Assembly (NCBI GenBank): GCA_028583605.1
Contig: CM053329.1
Location: 17,028,080-17,092,079 of the forward strand
Source of the DNA: Dastarcus helophoroides
Taxonomy: Eukaryota; Arthropoda; Insecta; Coleoptera; Bothrideridae
Reading direction: 5' to 3'
Length of the DNA stretch: 64,000 nucleotides
The notes under the pieces were generated by a model. The model was not told the DNA's origin. It saw only the letters and a program-made list of their open reading frames with translations, and searched no databases. Position numbers and translations under genes: made by a program. Position 1 is the stretch's first letter; every line of letters starts with the position of its first letter. Positions 1 to 12,197 of this stretch are shown piece after piece.

Positions 1-1570
1 AATAGGCGAAACTCGAATTTTCTCGAAATTTTAAAAAAGTGGAAGCTTAAGATTTTAAAAACGTATAATTTTCAAAAAAAGTTCAAAATTTTGAGAGTCG
101 AAACTTTACAAAAAAAATCGAAACTATCAAAAACGCAATTTAAAAAAAATTTCAAATTAATTGTTGTTTCCAAAAAGTAGAAATTTAAATATCCAACATT
201 TTTTGAGTCAAAGATTTCAAAAGAAAAAGTCGAATTTTTGAAAAAAAGGTGAACATTACAAAAAAAATTAAAATTTTGAAAGAAAGCCGAGATTTTTGAA
301 TAAAAGTCTGAAATTTTAAAAAATAGTCGAAATTATAATTTTTTCAACATTTTGAAAAAGTGGAAGTTAAACATTTTAAAAACGTATAATTTTCCAAAAA
401 AGATCAAAATTCTGAAGGAGTCGAAACTTCTAAAAAAAAATCTAAATTATCAAAAACATAATTTCAAAAAGATTTCAAATTAATTGTTGTTTTCAAAAGG
501 TAGATATTTAAATATTTAACATTTTTTGGCTCGAAATTTTCGAAAAAAAAGTCGAATTCTTCAATAAAGGTCGACATTACAAACAAAAAAAATCAAAATT
601 TTGATAGAAAGTCGAGATTTTTGGATAAAAGCCTAAATTTTCAAAAATTAGTCAAAATTCAAATTTTTTCGAAATTTTGAAAAAGTGGAAGCTAAAAAAA
701 AAGTATAATATTTTAAAAAAGGTCGAAATTTTGAAACGTCGAAACTTGAAAACAATCATATTTATCAAAAACATAATTTCAAAAAGATTTCAAATTAATT
801 GTGGTTTTCAAAAAATAGAAATTTAAATATTCAACATTTTTTGGGTCGAAATTTTCAAATAAAAGTCGAATTTTTGCAAAATAGTGGACATTACAAAAAA
901 ATTGAAAATTTCGATAGAAGGCCGAAATTTTTGAATAAAATTCTGAATTTTTAAAAAATAGTCTAAATTCGATTTTTTTGAAATTTTGAAAAAGTGGAAG
1001 CTAAAAAAACGTATAATATTTTAAAAAAGGTCAAAATTTTGAAAAAGTCGAAACTTCGAAAAAGAAATCGAAATTGTCAAAAACATAATTTCAAAAAGAT
1101 TTCAAATTAATTGTTGTTTTCAAATAGTAGAAACTTACATATTCAACATTTTTTGGGTCAAAAATTTTCAAATAAAAGTCGAATTTTTGAAAAAAGGTGA
1201 ACATTACAAAAAAAAATTAAAATTTTGAAAGAAAGCCGAGATATTTGAATAAAAGTCTGAAATTTTAAAAAATAGTCGAAATTCGAATTTTTTCGAAATT
1301 TTGAAAAAGTGGAAGCTAAACGTTTTAAAAACGTATAATTTTCCAAACAATATTGAAATTCTGAAGGAGTTGAAACTTCTAAAAAAAAATCTAAATTATC
1401 AAAAACATAATTTCAAAAAGATTTCAAATTAATTGTTGTTTTCACAAAGTGAAAATTCATATATTCAATATTTCTTGGGTCAAAATTTTCAAAAAAAAAG
1501 TCGAATTTTTGAAACAAGGTCGACATTACAAAAATAAATGAAAATTTCAATAGAAAGTCAGGATTTTAAG
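1..1570. repeat. AT-rich satellite block, monomer about 310-325 bp
   Basis: Five monomers can be aligned by the landmark gtggaag, which recurs at 39, 360, 685, 994 and 1309, giving spacings of 321, 325, 309 and 315 bp. Each monomer then carries a conserved cgtataattttc and later a ttaattgttgttttcaaa segment. No coding sequence is seen; short open frames here are phenylalanine/lysine-rich readings of the repeat. The left edge runs off the window, so the array may be larger. Confidence 0.85.
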
Positions 1571-2400
1571 ATTTTTGAATTTTTTAATTTTAAAAAAGTG
1601 AAAGTTTTAAAATCGTATAATTCTCCAAAAAAAGACAACATTTTGAAAAAGTTCTAATTTTCGATAAAACTCAATTTTTTTACAAAAAAAGTCGAGAATT
1701 TGAAAGGGTTGAAACTTCGAAGAAAGGTCGAAATTACCAGAATTTCAAAAAAATTTCAGATTAATTTGTGTTTCCAAAAAGTAGAAATTTTAAATATTTA
1801 ACATATTTGGATCAAAATTATCAAAAAAAAAAAGTGGTATTCTCAAAAAAGGTCGACATTGCAAAAAAAATCACAATTTCGATAGAAAGTCCAGACTTTG
1901 AAATAAAAGTCTGAATTTTTAAATATGGGTCAAAAAGGTCGAAATTTTCAAGAACTGAATTTCAAATAAAATTTAAATTAATTGATTTTTTTCACAGAGT
2001 AAAAATTTTTTGGTCAAAATTTAAAAAAAGTGAAATTTTCTAAATTCCACTAAATGTTTTAAAGACGTATACTTTTTCAAAAAAGGTCGAAATTTTGAAA
2101 GAGTTGAAACTTCGAAAAAAAAATCGAAATTATCAAAAACACAATTTAAAAAGATCTCAAAATTTCAAATTATTTGTTGTTTTTAAAAAGTAGAAATTAA
2201 AATATACAATATTTTTGAAAAAAAGATCGATATTACAAAAAAAAGTGAAAATTTCGGTAGAAAGCCGAGATTTTTTAATAAAAGTCTACTTTTTTAAAAA
2301 ATGGTCGAAATTCGAATTTCGAATCCAAATTTTGAAAAACTGAAAGCTAAATGTTTAAAAAAGGTATAATTTTCCAAAAACGGTCAACATTTTTGCGACA
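1571..2400. repeat. Degenerate continuation of the AT-rich satellite
   Basis: The same words (gtcgaaattttgaaa, tataatttttcc, cattacaaaaaaa) persist but the monomer phase is irregular and several units look internally deleted. No gene or other structure is visible. Confidence 0.6.
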
Positions 2401-3130
2401 TTCTTTGGATCGAAATTTTCGAAAAAAGGTCAAATTTTTGAAAAAACGTTGACATTACAAAAAAAAGTGAAAATTTCGATAGAAACCCGAGATTTTTGAA
2501 TAAAGGTCTAGATTTTTAAAAATGAGTCAAAATTACGATTTTTTTTAAATACTGAAAAAGTGGAAAATAAATATTTGCAAAATGTATAATTTTCAAAAAA
2601 AAAGGCGAAATTTTGAAAAAAAAACCGAAATTATTGGCTAAATTCGCAGAAATTTTGAAAAGATCAAATTTTTGAAAAAAGGTTGACATTACAAAAAAAG
2701 TGAAAATTTTGATAGAAACCCGAGATTTTTGAATGAAGGTCTAGATTTTTAAAAATGAGTCAAAATTACGATTTTTTTTAAATACTGAAAAAGTGGAAAA
2801 TAACTATTTGCAAAATGTATAATTTTCAAAAAAAAAGGCGAAATTTTGAAAAAAAAACCGAAATTATTGGCTAAATTCGCAGAAATTTTGAAAAGGTGAA
2901 ATTTTTGAAAAAACGTTGACATTACAAAAAAAGTGAAAATTTCGATAGAAACCCGAGATTTTTGAATAAAGGTCTAGATTTTTAAAAATGAGTCAAAATT
3001 ACGATTTTTTTTTAAATACTGAAAAAGTGGAAAATAAATATTTGCAAAATATATAATTTTCAAAATAAAAGGCGAAATTTTGAAAAAAAAACCGAAATTA
3101 TTGGCTAAATTCGCAGCAATTTAAAAAAAA
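2400..3130. repeat. Tandem repeat, period about 233 bp, three copies
   Basis: The landmark gttgacattacaa recurs at 2448, 2682 and 2915, spacing 234 and 233 bp. Between landmarks the copies are nearly identical, including cgagatttttgaat and ggctaaattcgcag. This sub-array is much more homogeneous than the block to its left, so it was amplified more recently. Confidence 0.85.
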
Positions 3131-3470
3131 AATTCGGAAAAATATAGACTTATATTTTAGGGAAAAAAGTCGAAATTTTCAACAAAAAAATTAAAAATTT
3201 TGAAAAACCCAAAATTAAAAAAAAGGGAAAGTTCTAATAAAATAAAAATTTTAGAAGGTACTTGGAATGAATTAATTTTTTTGGAAATTTTGAACTTAAA
3301 CAGAAATTTTCAAAATGTTTTTGAAATATCACATTCTGACTCATTTTTTAATACTTTTTCATTCTTATGGAAAGAATTTACCTCTTAAGCTATTAAGTTG
3401 AAATCAACATTTTTAAAAACCAGAATGTGGATTTTTCTTTAATTTTCGGTTTTGTTCTCAAAAATTGCAC
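3131..3470. other. AT-rich low-complexity DNA, no gene seen
   Basis: A 62-residue open frame at 3200-3388 is lysine- and phenylalanine-rich and has no domain, promoter or splice signal. It is judged fortuitous. Confidence 0.5.
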
Positions 3471-3479
3471 CATTGGTTA

Positions 3480-3690
3480 GTAACCCTCTGAAGATGATAG
3501 CTTGGCTATCGAGACACGTTAGAGCCACGTAGAGACACGTTCAGAGAGATACTCTCAGAGATATCTCTTTGAAGATGGCTGTCAAAACGTCAAAACGTGT
3601 TAGTGCAACCTTTGTTGTATTTTTTAATCTTTCTTGGTTTCAGGGGGCAAGATTTGTATTTCAATTTTTGAAGATAAACACCAGCACCAA
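3480..3690 (+). mobile_element. Foldback hammerhead-like element, copy 1 (degenerate)
   Basis: The copy starts with CTGAAGA at 3488-3494, then helix II GATAG (3496-3500), loop cttgg, CTATC (3506-3510). In the intact copies at 23.6 and 30.5 kb helix II reads GACAG/CTGTC, so this is a compensated base change. The following GAAA is mutated to GAGA. A second, more degraded motif follows (tttgaagatggctgtc), then the family's common 3' arm (aacctttgttgta, tcttggtttcaggg, gtatttcaatttttgaagat). The left arm is missing. Confidence 0.7.
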
Positions 3691-3984
3691 AAAAAAAACA
3701 ATTTTTTCAAAAACTTGACTTTTTTTAATCTTTTCAACTTGAAGTTGTCTTTAAAAAGTCAACTTTTTATTAAAAATATTTAAACGCTTTTTTGACAATT
3801 TTAACGTTCAGTTCTCAAAAATTCTCAATTCAATAGCAATATTTTGAATTGTTTTAGAAATTTTAAGTTTAAAATAGAAATTTCGTCTTTTTTCTTCAAG
3901 ATTTATGCTAAGACTTTAATGTTCAAACTTTTTCTTGTCAAAATAGGTTAGACGTAAAATTTTTTAGTATGAAAATTCAAGAAA

Positions 3985-4265
3985 CGTTTTTAATTAATCG
4001 AAAATTTTATTCTTCATTTTGGATTCTTATTGGTCCAAAACGTTATCAGTATTAAAAGAAATGTTAAATAATATTAATGTGTTTATTTATTTTATTTAAC
4101 ATTTCTGCCACCCAATTTGAAAATATTAAACATTTTAGTAAAAATTACTAAATTACTACAAATTTAAATATTTTCAAACAGACAAAAATGTTAAAGAAAA
4201 TAAATAAACATAATTTTTTTTACCAACAAGAGTCTACCATGAAGAATAAAATTAATAATGATAAT
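3985..4265. repeat. Inverted repeat related to the linker of the heptamer arrays
   Basis: The right arm (caagagtctaccatgaagaataaaat, split here at about 4225-4252) matches the reverse complement of the left arm (attttattcttcattttgg, about 4006-4024). The inner parts, ggcagaaatgttaaataaa read on the minus strand and aaatgttaaagaaaat on the plus strand, match the segment ending the hammerhead repeat at 42.8 kb and the 60-bp linkers at 44.2 and 44.9 kb. This looks like an old head-to-head copy of that repeat. Confidence 0.55.
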
Positions 4266-4269
4266 CGAA

Positions 4270-5250
4270 AATTTATTTTCCAACTCTTTACTTTTTTTTA
4301 AAGTGTTCAGGTCGAACCTAAAATATTATGTTATTAAACTCGACTTTGTACTTAAAAATAACCATTTTTCTAGAAATGTTGACGTGTTTAAGCAGAAACG
4401 CCTTCTTAAACTTAAAGTTTAAAATGAAAACTTGAGGTTTTGACTTTTCCCAGAAATTTTGCAATAAAACTGAATATTCTTGAAAGAATTTAGTTTTTTT
4501 TTAAATTCTGGATTTTTTTGTTTAAATATGTCTTTGTATTGTGACCGAAGTTAAAACTGTAGAGTTGTATAGACAGTTAACGTTTACTAGAAACTAGCAG
4601 ATACTAGGGAAATACGCAGCCGAAGAAATTACTCATAGGTTTGAGACATCTGTCGAATGTTTACAAGTAATTAGGACTATTAGGATGCATATCATAGGTA
4701 ACATATTTATGCGTTCACGACTTTGAGATAACGAATATTCTAGTATGAGTGGAATACCAATACAAGCTAGCAATCGCATCTTAACTTAGTCAGCTGTAAA
4801 TTATGGTTATACTAATAAGTTGTTAATTGTTTTGTTAAATTAAAGCGTTAAAAATACAGTGTTTAATTGCGCGAGTTAATAACATGCAATAATATTCAAA
4901 TTTTCAACTTGTTAGTACTTCCAAGTTATTCTGTTTTAATGTTGAGAGTATTTTTAAATTTTTTTGTCAAAGTTTCAAATTTAATCTTACCAATAGTTTT
5001 CCTTAAGTTTCAGTTTTAGTATAAAAATATTTCATAGAATATTGTTTTTAATATAAAAATTACGACATGTTTTATGATTTTTTTTATAAAATTACAAACA
5101 AATTTGCTTAATAAATGTTTCCTAATCAGACTAAGATGAAGCCAAACTAAGCATTCAATTTTAATAGAACACTAATATTAAATATTTTTTGTTTAGTTTT
5201 CTCGTCTTTCGTTGAAGTTTCCTTCAAGTTGAACACCACTCAGCAACAGG
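4270..5250. other. AT-rich intergenic or intronic DNA, nothing recognised
   Basis: No tandem repeat, open frame or mobile element is recognised. It lies downstream of the minus-strand first exon at 5311-5442, so it is probably that gene's first intron. No second exon could be identified in it. Confidence 0.4.
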
Positions 5251-5310
5251 TTATTATGTTAACGCAGAATTCACCACCAAAAAAACTTTAAAAAAGTGAG
5301 TAAATCTTAC

Positions 5311-5442
5311 CCTGAAGTCAGGCAAAAATGTTCCGCTTCTGACGGTGCCGAATGAAGAAATCGCCGAAGGATGTGCCGTTGCAGTCACCAATACCGAACA
5401 CAAAAGGACGATGAGCGTGGCGGCATTGACGGCGGCGGTCAT
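5311..5442 (-). CDS. First coding exon of a secreted-protein gene (partial)
   Basis: The exon encodes 44 residues starting MTAAVNAATLIVLLCSVLVT and ending GTFLPDFR. A hydrophobic core at residues 8-20 followed by TATA|HPSA is a good secretory signal peptide with a likely cleavage after residue 23. The frame ends exactly at a codon (AGG) followed by a donor GTAAGA at 5310-5305, so the intron is phase 0; reading through the donor gives an unrelated tail. This exon is GC-richer than its surroundings. A TATA box and initiator lie at the expected distance upstream. The remaining exons were not found to the left and may be beyond the window or in the 3.4-5.3 kb gap. The family is not recognised; a secreted or cuticle protein, or another Osiris-type gene, would fit the signal peptide but cannot be shown. 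Confidence 0.7.
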
Positions 5443-5522
5443 CCTAACGAACGGCGGAGGTCAAAGGCGGACCGTAACGCGACGCGAAGTGAAGCTCCGA
5501 CTACGGCCCTTCTCTTAAATAG
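5443..5522 (-). promoter_or_regulatory. Core promoter and 5' UTR of the 5442 gene
   Basis: On the minus strand TATTTAAG (5521-5514) is a TATA box. An initiator-like TTCACTT places +1 at about 5490, 31 bp downstream of the first T of the TATA box. The 5' UTR would be 48 nt. The spacing and the signal-peptide start codon downstream support each other; no transcript evidence is available. Confidence 0.6.
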
Positions 5523-6340
5523 CGTCGCTTCTTCGTATACAACAACCACCCCTATAAACGGATGCGCTTTACAGCTTCGCCACCATCCACCAGCGCACTT
5601 GTTTTTGTCCAAATTAAGTCACTATTTCACCCGGGGTACGAATTAATTAAAAAACTAAGAAAAAGTACAAGGGAACGTTTACGGAGCGATGACGCTTCCA
5701 TAAAACGTGAAATAATTGTAAAAATAATACATTGTTCAAACTATCATTGAGGGAACACGACACTAACTAAAAAATCCTCTAAATTCGGGTACCGTGAAAA
5801 GTGAAATTTTATTTTCCGTGCCGTAATTTTTCGTATGTAGCTTATTATTGAAACTCGATTTTTTTCGCTGTTCGCCAATATTATCATCTCAATTTCACTG
5901 AACTTGTCCATGTCCGAATTTCAGAGCAGCTTCATTAAAACTTTGTTTAAAAACTGCCGAGTCCTCGAGGGTGCGTGCACGTGTGCTTCAGAGATCGAAG
6001 GTTTTTCAATGTGTAATTGCTGGAAAATCTGAAAAAGAAATAGCCTCAAGGTACATTCTGATACTCGGGATTAAAAGTATGAAATAATTTGAGATCTTAG
6101 CTTATTTCTTAATAGTTGTGAGTAAAAACAACACATTTTAATTGATTCCTGAGGGTTTTAATACGAGGATGGAATTTTTTCAATTTGCTTACTTCTACAA
6201 ACTGTAGAGTAAATCTAATGCTTTTTTTTGTGTAAAACACGATGTTTCTATGGTTCAAACTCTAACGTATAAATAAGTAGAAATTTAGAGCAAGAATCTC
6301 AAATTTTTTAGGTATGTTCGTAATCTAGGTATTGGTATAA
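5523..6340. other. Upstream region of the 5442 gene, no other gene seen
   Basis: The first 200 bp are GC-richer than average and may hold regulatory sites. A 91-residue plus-strand frame at 5371-5646 overlaps the exon and promoter on the other strand and is a shadow. The rest is ordinary AT-rich DNA. Confidence 0.4.
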
Positions 6341-6342
6341 GG

Positions 6343-6420
6343 CAGGGGTCGGCGCGGCTCGCGAGCCGCATGCGGCTCTTTTAAAAGAAAAGTGCGGCTC
6401 TTTAAATTCCCTTAATAAAA
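6343..6420 (+). mobile_element. hAT-type terminal fragment (CAGGGGTCGGC end)
   Basis: The sequence begins CAGGGGTCGGC and continues with the gcggctcgcgagccgcatg-type subterminal repeats typical of hAT non-autonomous elements. The 8 bp before it are gtataagg. No matching right terminus or second copy of the 8-mer was found, so only one end survives. Confidence 0.6.
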
Positions 6421-6429
6421 TAAATAAAT

Positions 6430-6760
6430 AAAGGCTAGAGCGGACTCATTAAACAAGTGACCTACAGAAGTCGAAATTTCCAAAACCACCTTTCTAGAAA
6501 TTTTTACGTTTTACTAAAATTTTGACAAAAACTTATGATTTCAAGAAGTAATTTTCCCAAATATTTGATTGATTTGTACTAACATTTTGAAAAAACACAT
6601 GAAATTTAAAATTTCTAGAAAAGGACCAACTTGGGGAGTCGAAATTTCTAAAAAATATTTTTCTCATGATTTTTTACTTTTTTATTTGAAAATTTTCTAA
6701 AACCTTGGGATTTCGTAAAAAAAAGGTGATTTACTTTTTGTGTGAAAACAAATCTAAATT
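6430..6760. other. AT-rich spacer, nothing recognised
   Basis: Degenerate gtcgaaatttcc and aattttg words resemble the satellite to the right but no regular period is visible. Confidence 0.35.
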
Positions 6761-9700
6761 TTCAGGAAACGGCAAACATCAAAGTTTGAAATAAAAGCTG
6801 AAATTTCCAGAAAAAACCTGAATTTTCAAGAAAAGAGATTTTGAAAAAAATTGAAACAAAGAAAGAGACGTTCGAAAAAATTGAGAAAAAGCAACAGATT
6901 TCGAAAAAATTGGGAAAAAGGAATTTATCGAAGGTTCTCAATAAAAGGTAAAATTTTAGAAAAAGAAACGTAGAGTTTCGACAACAGATTGATACCCAGG
7001 ACAAATTAAGAACCTGAAATTTTTAGACAATTTTGAATTTTTGAAATATAGTAAAATTTCAAAAAGAGAAATTGTAAAAATTAACTGAAAGCTTAGAAAA
7101 AATTGTCGATCTCTAAAAAAGTTAAAGTTTTCCAGTGAAGAAGAAAAAACTTTAATTTTAGGAAGAATTTCATGGAAAAATTTAGAACAACTCGAAATTT
7201 CGATAAAAAGTTGTAATTTTCCAGAGAAAGCTAAATTTTCAAAATAAATTTGCAATTTCAAGAACAGGACGAATTAAGAAAAACTCCATATTTTTAGATA
7301 AATTTGAATTTTGAGAAAATCGGTAAAATAATTTCGAAAGAAAATTCCAAGAAACTTTTGAGGAGAGTTGAACTTTAAAAAAAGGTCAAAATTTCCCAAA
7401 AAAAAAAGCCAAATTTTGAGATAAAGGAAGATATTTCGAAAAAAACTGAGAAAAAGGAAGAGATTTTAAAAAAATTAATGTATCTAATTAGGAAAAGGGA
7501 GAAATTTCGAAAAAAATGAATTTGTCGAAAGTTCGATAAAAAATTGTAATTTTCCAGAGAAAGCTAAATTTTGAAAATAAATTGGCAATTTCAAGAACAG
7601 GACGAATTGAAAAAAACTCCATATTTTCAGATAAATTCGAATTTTGAGAAAATCGGTAAAATAATTTCGAAAGCAAATTCCAAGAAAATTTCGAGAAGAG
7701 TTGAGCTTTAAAAAAAGGTCAAAATTTCCCAGAAAAAGCCAAATTTTGAGATAAAGGAAGAGATTTCGAAAAAAACTGAGAAAAAGGAAGAGATTTTAAA
7801 AAATAAATGATATCTAATTAGGAAAAGGGAGAATTTCGAAAAAAATGAATTTGTCGAAAGTTCGATAAAAATTGTAATTTTCCAGAGAAAGCTAAATTTT
7901 GAAAATAAAATTGGCAATTTCAAGAACAGGACGAATTAGAAAAAAACTCCATATTTTCAGATAAATCGAATTTTGAAGAAAATCGGTAAATAATTTCGAA
8001 AGCAAATTCCAAGAAAATTTCGAGAAGAGTTGAACTGATAAAAAAGGTCAAAATTTCCCAGGAAAAAGCCAAATTTTGAGATAAAGGACGGAGATAAAAT
8101 AGGGAAAAAACTGGAAACTTCTAAATAAAGGTCAAAATTTCACCAAAAAGCCCAAATTTTTGAGATAAAGGAAGATATTTCGAAAAAAACTGAGAAAAAG
8201 GAAGAAATTTTAAAAAAAATTAATGTTATCTAATTAGGAAAAGGGAGAAATTTTCGAAAAAAATGAATTTGTCGAAAGTTCGATAAAAATTTGTGATTTT
8301 CCAGAGAAAGCTAAATTTTGAAATAAAATTGGCAATTTCAAGAACAGGACGAATTGAAAAAAACTCCTCATATTTCAGATCAATTCGATATTTAAGAAAA
8401 TCTGGTAAAATAATTTCGAAAGGCAAATGCCAGAAAATTTCGAGAAGAGTTGAAGCTTAAAAAAGGTCAAAATTTCCCAGAAAAAGCCAAATTTTGAGAT
8501 AAAGGAGGAGATTAACAAAAACTGGGAAAAATGAAGAGATTTAAAAAAATGAACATATCTAATTCGGAAAAAGGGAGAAATTTCGAAAAAAATGAATTTG
8601 TCGAAAGTTCGATCAAAAATTGTAATTTTTCAGAGAAAGCTAAATTTTGAAAATAAATTGGCAATTTCAAGAACAGGACGAATTAAAAAAAACTCCATAT
8701 TTTCAGATAAATTCGAATTTTGAAAAAATCGGTAAAATAATTTCGAAAGCAAATTCCAAGAAAATTTCGAGAAGAGTTGAACTTTAAAAAAAGGTCAAAA
8801 TTTCCCACAAAAAGCCAAATTTTGAGATAAAGGAGGAGATTTCAAAAAAAACTGGGAAAAATGAAGAGATTTAAAAAAATGAATTTATCTGATTCGGAAA
8901 AGGGAGAAATTTCGAAAAAAATGAATTTGTCGAAAGTTCGATAAAAAATTGTAATTTTTCAGAGAAAGCTTAATTTTGAAAATAAATTTGCAATTTCAAG
9001 AACAGGACGAATTAAAAAAACTCCATATTTTCAGATAAATTCGAATTTTGAGAAAATCGGTAAAATAATTTCGAAAACAAATTCCAAGAAAATTTAGAGA
9101 AGAGTTGAACTTTAAAAAAAGGTAAAAATTTCCCAGAAAAAGACAAATTTTGAGAAAAAAAAGAGATTCTAAAAAACTGGGAAAAATGAAAAGATTTTAA
9201 AAAATGAACTTATCTAATTCGGAAAAAGGGAGAAATTTCGAAAAAAATGAATTTGCCGAAAGTTCGATAAAAAATTGTAGTTTTCCAGAGAAAGCTAAAT
9301 TTTGAAAATAAATTTGCAATTTCAAGAACAGGACGAATTAAAAAAAACTCCAAATTTTCAGATAAATTCGAATTTTGAGAAAATCGGTAAAATAATTTCG
9401 AAAGCAAATTCCAAGAAAATTTCGAGAAGAGTTGAACTTTAAAAAAAGGTCAAAATTTTCCAGAAAAAGCCAAATTTTGAGATAAAGGACGAGATTTGAA
9501 AAAAAACTGGAAAAATGAAGAGATTTAAAGAAATGAATTTATCTAATTCGGAAAAAGGGAGAAATTTCGAAAAAAAATGAATTTATCGAAAGTTCTCAAA
9601 GAACGCAAAATTTTAGAAAAAAAAACGTCGAATTTCAACAATAGATTGACACTCAAAACAAACCTAAAAACCTGAAATTTTTAGATAATTTTGAATTTGT

Positions 9701-10560
9701 TAAAAAAATGCAAAATTTCGAAAGGAGAAATTGTAAGAATAAACTGAAAGCTTAAAAAAATTGTTGAAATTTAAAATAGCCAAAGTTTCTCAGAGAAGAA
9801 AAACAAAGTTGAATTTTAGGAAAAACTTCAAGGAAAAAGTCAAAATTTTAATAAAAGCTCGAAATTTCGACAAAAAATTTACAATTTTCCAGGGAAAGTT
9901 AAATTTTGAGAATAAATTTGTAATTTCGAAGACAAGACAAATTATAAAAACTTCAAATTTTCAGATAAATTGAATTTTAGAAAAATTGGTAAAATAATTT
10001 CGAAAGGAAAGGGAATGTTGATAAAGCCTCCAATTTCAAGAAGTGTTAAACATTAAAAAAACGTCAAAATTTCCCAGAAAAAGTCAAATTTTAAGAAAAA
10101 AATTCAAATTTTGAAATTTGAAGATAGATGAATTTCGTTTGAAATAAAAGTTGATATTTCCGGAAAAATTTTAATTTAAAAAAAAAGAAGTTTCGAAAAA
10201 TATGAATTTGTAAAAAAATCTCAAAGAAGCAAAATTTTAGAAAAAAAAAGTCAAATTTTGACATTAGATTGAATCCCAGAACAAATTTAACAACCTAAAA
10301 TTTTTAGACAAATTTGAATTTTGTGAAAAATTGTAAAAATTGTAAGAGAAATTGTAAAAAAACTCAGAGCTTAGAAAAAATTGTCGAACTTTAAAAAGTC
10401 GAAGTTTTTCAGAGAAGAAGAAAATAATGAATTTGCAATTTTCCAGAGAAAGTTAAATTTTGAGAAAAAAAAAACTTCAAATTTTCAGAAAAATTCGAAT
10501 TTTGAGGAAATTGGTAAAATAATTTCTAACTAAAAAGAAACGTGGGTAAAACTTCCAGTT
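6760..10560. repeat. Satellite array, 329-bp monomer
   Basis: The landmark acaggacgaatt recurs at 7264, 7597, 7926, 8344, 8673, 9002 and 9328. Spacings are 333, 329, 418, 329, 329 and 326 bp; the 418-bp step contains a partial duplication. Monomers share ccagagaaagctaaatttt and atcggtaaaataatttcg. Left of 7264 and right of about 9650 the units become divergent. All 60-100-residue frames here are readings of the repeat and recur in register with it. Confidence 0.9.
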
Positions 10561-10580
10561 TCGAGAAAAGTGTTGAACTC

Positions 10581-10602
10581 AACTGAACTGAACTGAACTG
10601 AA
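10581..10602. repeat. Pentanucleotide microsatellite (AACTG)
   Basis: Four perfect copies of aactg followed by aa, with a degenerate unit before them. Confidence 0.9.
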
Positions 10603-10927
10603 GTCAAAATTTCCCAGAGAAAGTCAATTTTAGGAACAAAATCAAATTTTTAGATAAAGTCAAACATTATGAAAATTGGTGAATTTCGTTGATAAAATCG
10701 CAGCTTGCAGAAACATAATAAAATGTTGAATTTTCAGTTAAAAGTTGGAATTTCGAGAAACACCTAATTTTGCGAAACAGGTCGAAATTTCCAAAAAATA
10801 AATATAAGTTTAAATATTCATTGAAAGTCAATATTTGGGGGAAATGGTGAAATTTGAAAAGAGAACGTAATTTTAAAAAAATAAAAATTTCGAGAAAAAA
10901 GTCGCAATTTAGAACAAAGTTAAGAGA

Positions 10928-11074
10928 GAGAAGTCAGTGTAGTTAACTAGTTAGTTAGTAGTTAGAAGTCAATGAGTGAGTTAATTATTTAGTTGGAGTG
11001 TTCCGAATTTCGTTTGGAAATAAAGTGGTTATAATTCACGCTTAATAATCATTTCGAAACGATAGCCCCCAACA
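10928..11074 (+). mobile_element. 3' part of a solo LTR (family L1 of this window)
   Basis: The segment aligns with the right part of the complete LTRs at 13781 and 27486: agtcagtgta, gttagtagttagaagtcaa, gtgttccga, aataaagtgg (polyadenylation signal) and the terminal gcccccaaca. The right terminus is 11074 and the next bases are atat. The left part, including the TATA box, is missing. Confidence 0.75.
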
Positions 11075-11582
11075 ATATTGACTGAAAATTTTGAGAAAAA
11101 GTCAAAGGTCAAAAAAACTTATATATTTATTTAAAAATAACATTTTTTCCTTATTGCATTTTCTCGTAATTTTTGCATTTTTCTTACAAATCAAATATTT
11201 TTGCAAAGTCTGTCTGAGTTTGAAGTTTCGATTTTAACTTTTATCTTCGTAATGTGGATTTAAACCCAAAATTTCCATTTTTTATAGAAACTTTCTTCAA
11301 GTTTTTATTATAATCTTCAGTTGTCTACATTTGTTATCGTAATTTAGGTAATAGTTTATTACAAATCCAAGTGCTTGGTTAATGCTGAATTTAATGTCGA
11401 TATTTTGGTCTGTTTCTAGAAATTTCGAGTTTACGAAAATCTTTCTTTTGTCATAAATTGATTTACAAATCTTGTTTCCTGACAGGGGACAAAATTTATA
11501 CATTAATTTTTGAAGGTATCCAAGGACCATCCATTTTTTTGTTACTTTTATAAGTTTCCAGGTTTTTTCAAAATCTAAATAC
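11075..11582. other. AT-rich spacer with a short foldback-element remnant
   Basis: About 11473-11535 reads caggggacaaaattta ... tttttgaaggtatccaaggaccat, matching the 3' arm of the foldback family. Nothing else is recognised; the 77-residue minus frame here has no family features. Confidence 0.45.
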
Positions 11583-11958
11583 TGTTACAGGCTTTATCGG
11601 TTCGAATTGATTACACGTGATGGATTACACCCACTTTATTATTGAACTCAACTGGGATCACCACAATTGAACAATTAACTCACCTATTATTAACTTCTAC
11701 TAACTCACCAATTACACTGACTCTAACTGACTTACTTGGGGGAAAGCTGACCGCCTTTTATAGTTTTGGCTTCCGGCTTCTAGAACTTTTCGGCAGATAA
11801 GGCTTATTGTTTGCCGAAATTTCTGAAACGCTTATCTGCCGTTTGTTACGTTATCGCGGCCGCTTTCCCCTTATCAGATCCTTCTAGAAACTTTTTTTAT
11901 TTACTAAATTCTACAATTCTATTCTAAATTATATTCCATCTATTTACATTGCGTTACA
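11583..11958 (-). mobile_element. Solo LTR, minus orientation
   Basis: The minus-strand element starts TGTAACGCAATG at 11958 and ends GCCTGTAACA at 11583, so it has TG...CA termini. Inside are the NotI-like gcggccgc, a TATA-type tataaaagg and the aataaagtggg polyadenylation signal shared with the other copies. Flanks are atac (11579-11582) and atat (11959-11962), an imperfect 4-bp duplication. No internal retroelement coding region adjoins it. Confidence 0.8.
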
Positions 11959-11986
11959 ATATTGACATCTTTCTAAAAATGTCAGT

Positions 11987-12197
11987 GACTCTAACTAACT
12001 GACTCGAGGAAAAGGCCACCGCCTTATATAGTTTTGGCTACCAGGTTTTAGAAAAATCCAGCAAATAAGGCTTATCGTTTGCCGAAATTTCTGGAACGCT
12101 TATCTGTAGTTTGCTTCGTTATCGCGGCCGCTTTTCCCTTATTAGATCTTTCTAGAAAATGTTCTCTAAAAAATTCTGCAATTTACATTTCGCTACA
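11987..12197 (-). mobile_element. Truncated LTR of the same family
   Basis: The 5' half (U3 through TATA box) is present in minus orientation with its terminus at 12197, followed by atat. It includes gcggccgc and cttatatagttttggc (read on plus). The 3' half is missing; it abuts the preceding solo LTR. Confidence 0.75.

Noticed and set aside
5371..5646. 91-residue plus-strand frame
   Set aside because: Antisense shadow of the signal-peptide exon and its promoter.
11583..11620. tRNA T-loop-like ggttcgaattgat
   Set aside because: No cloverleaf can be built; it is part of the LTR terminus and recurs at 26430.
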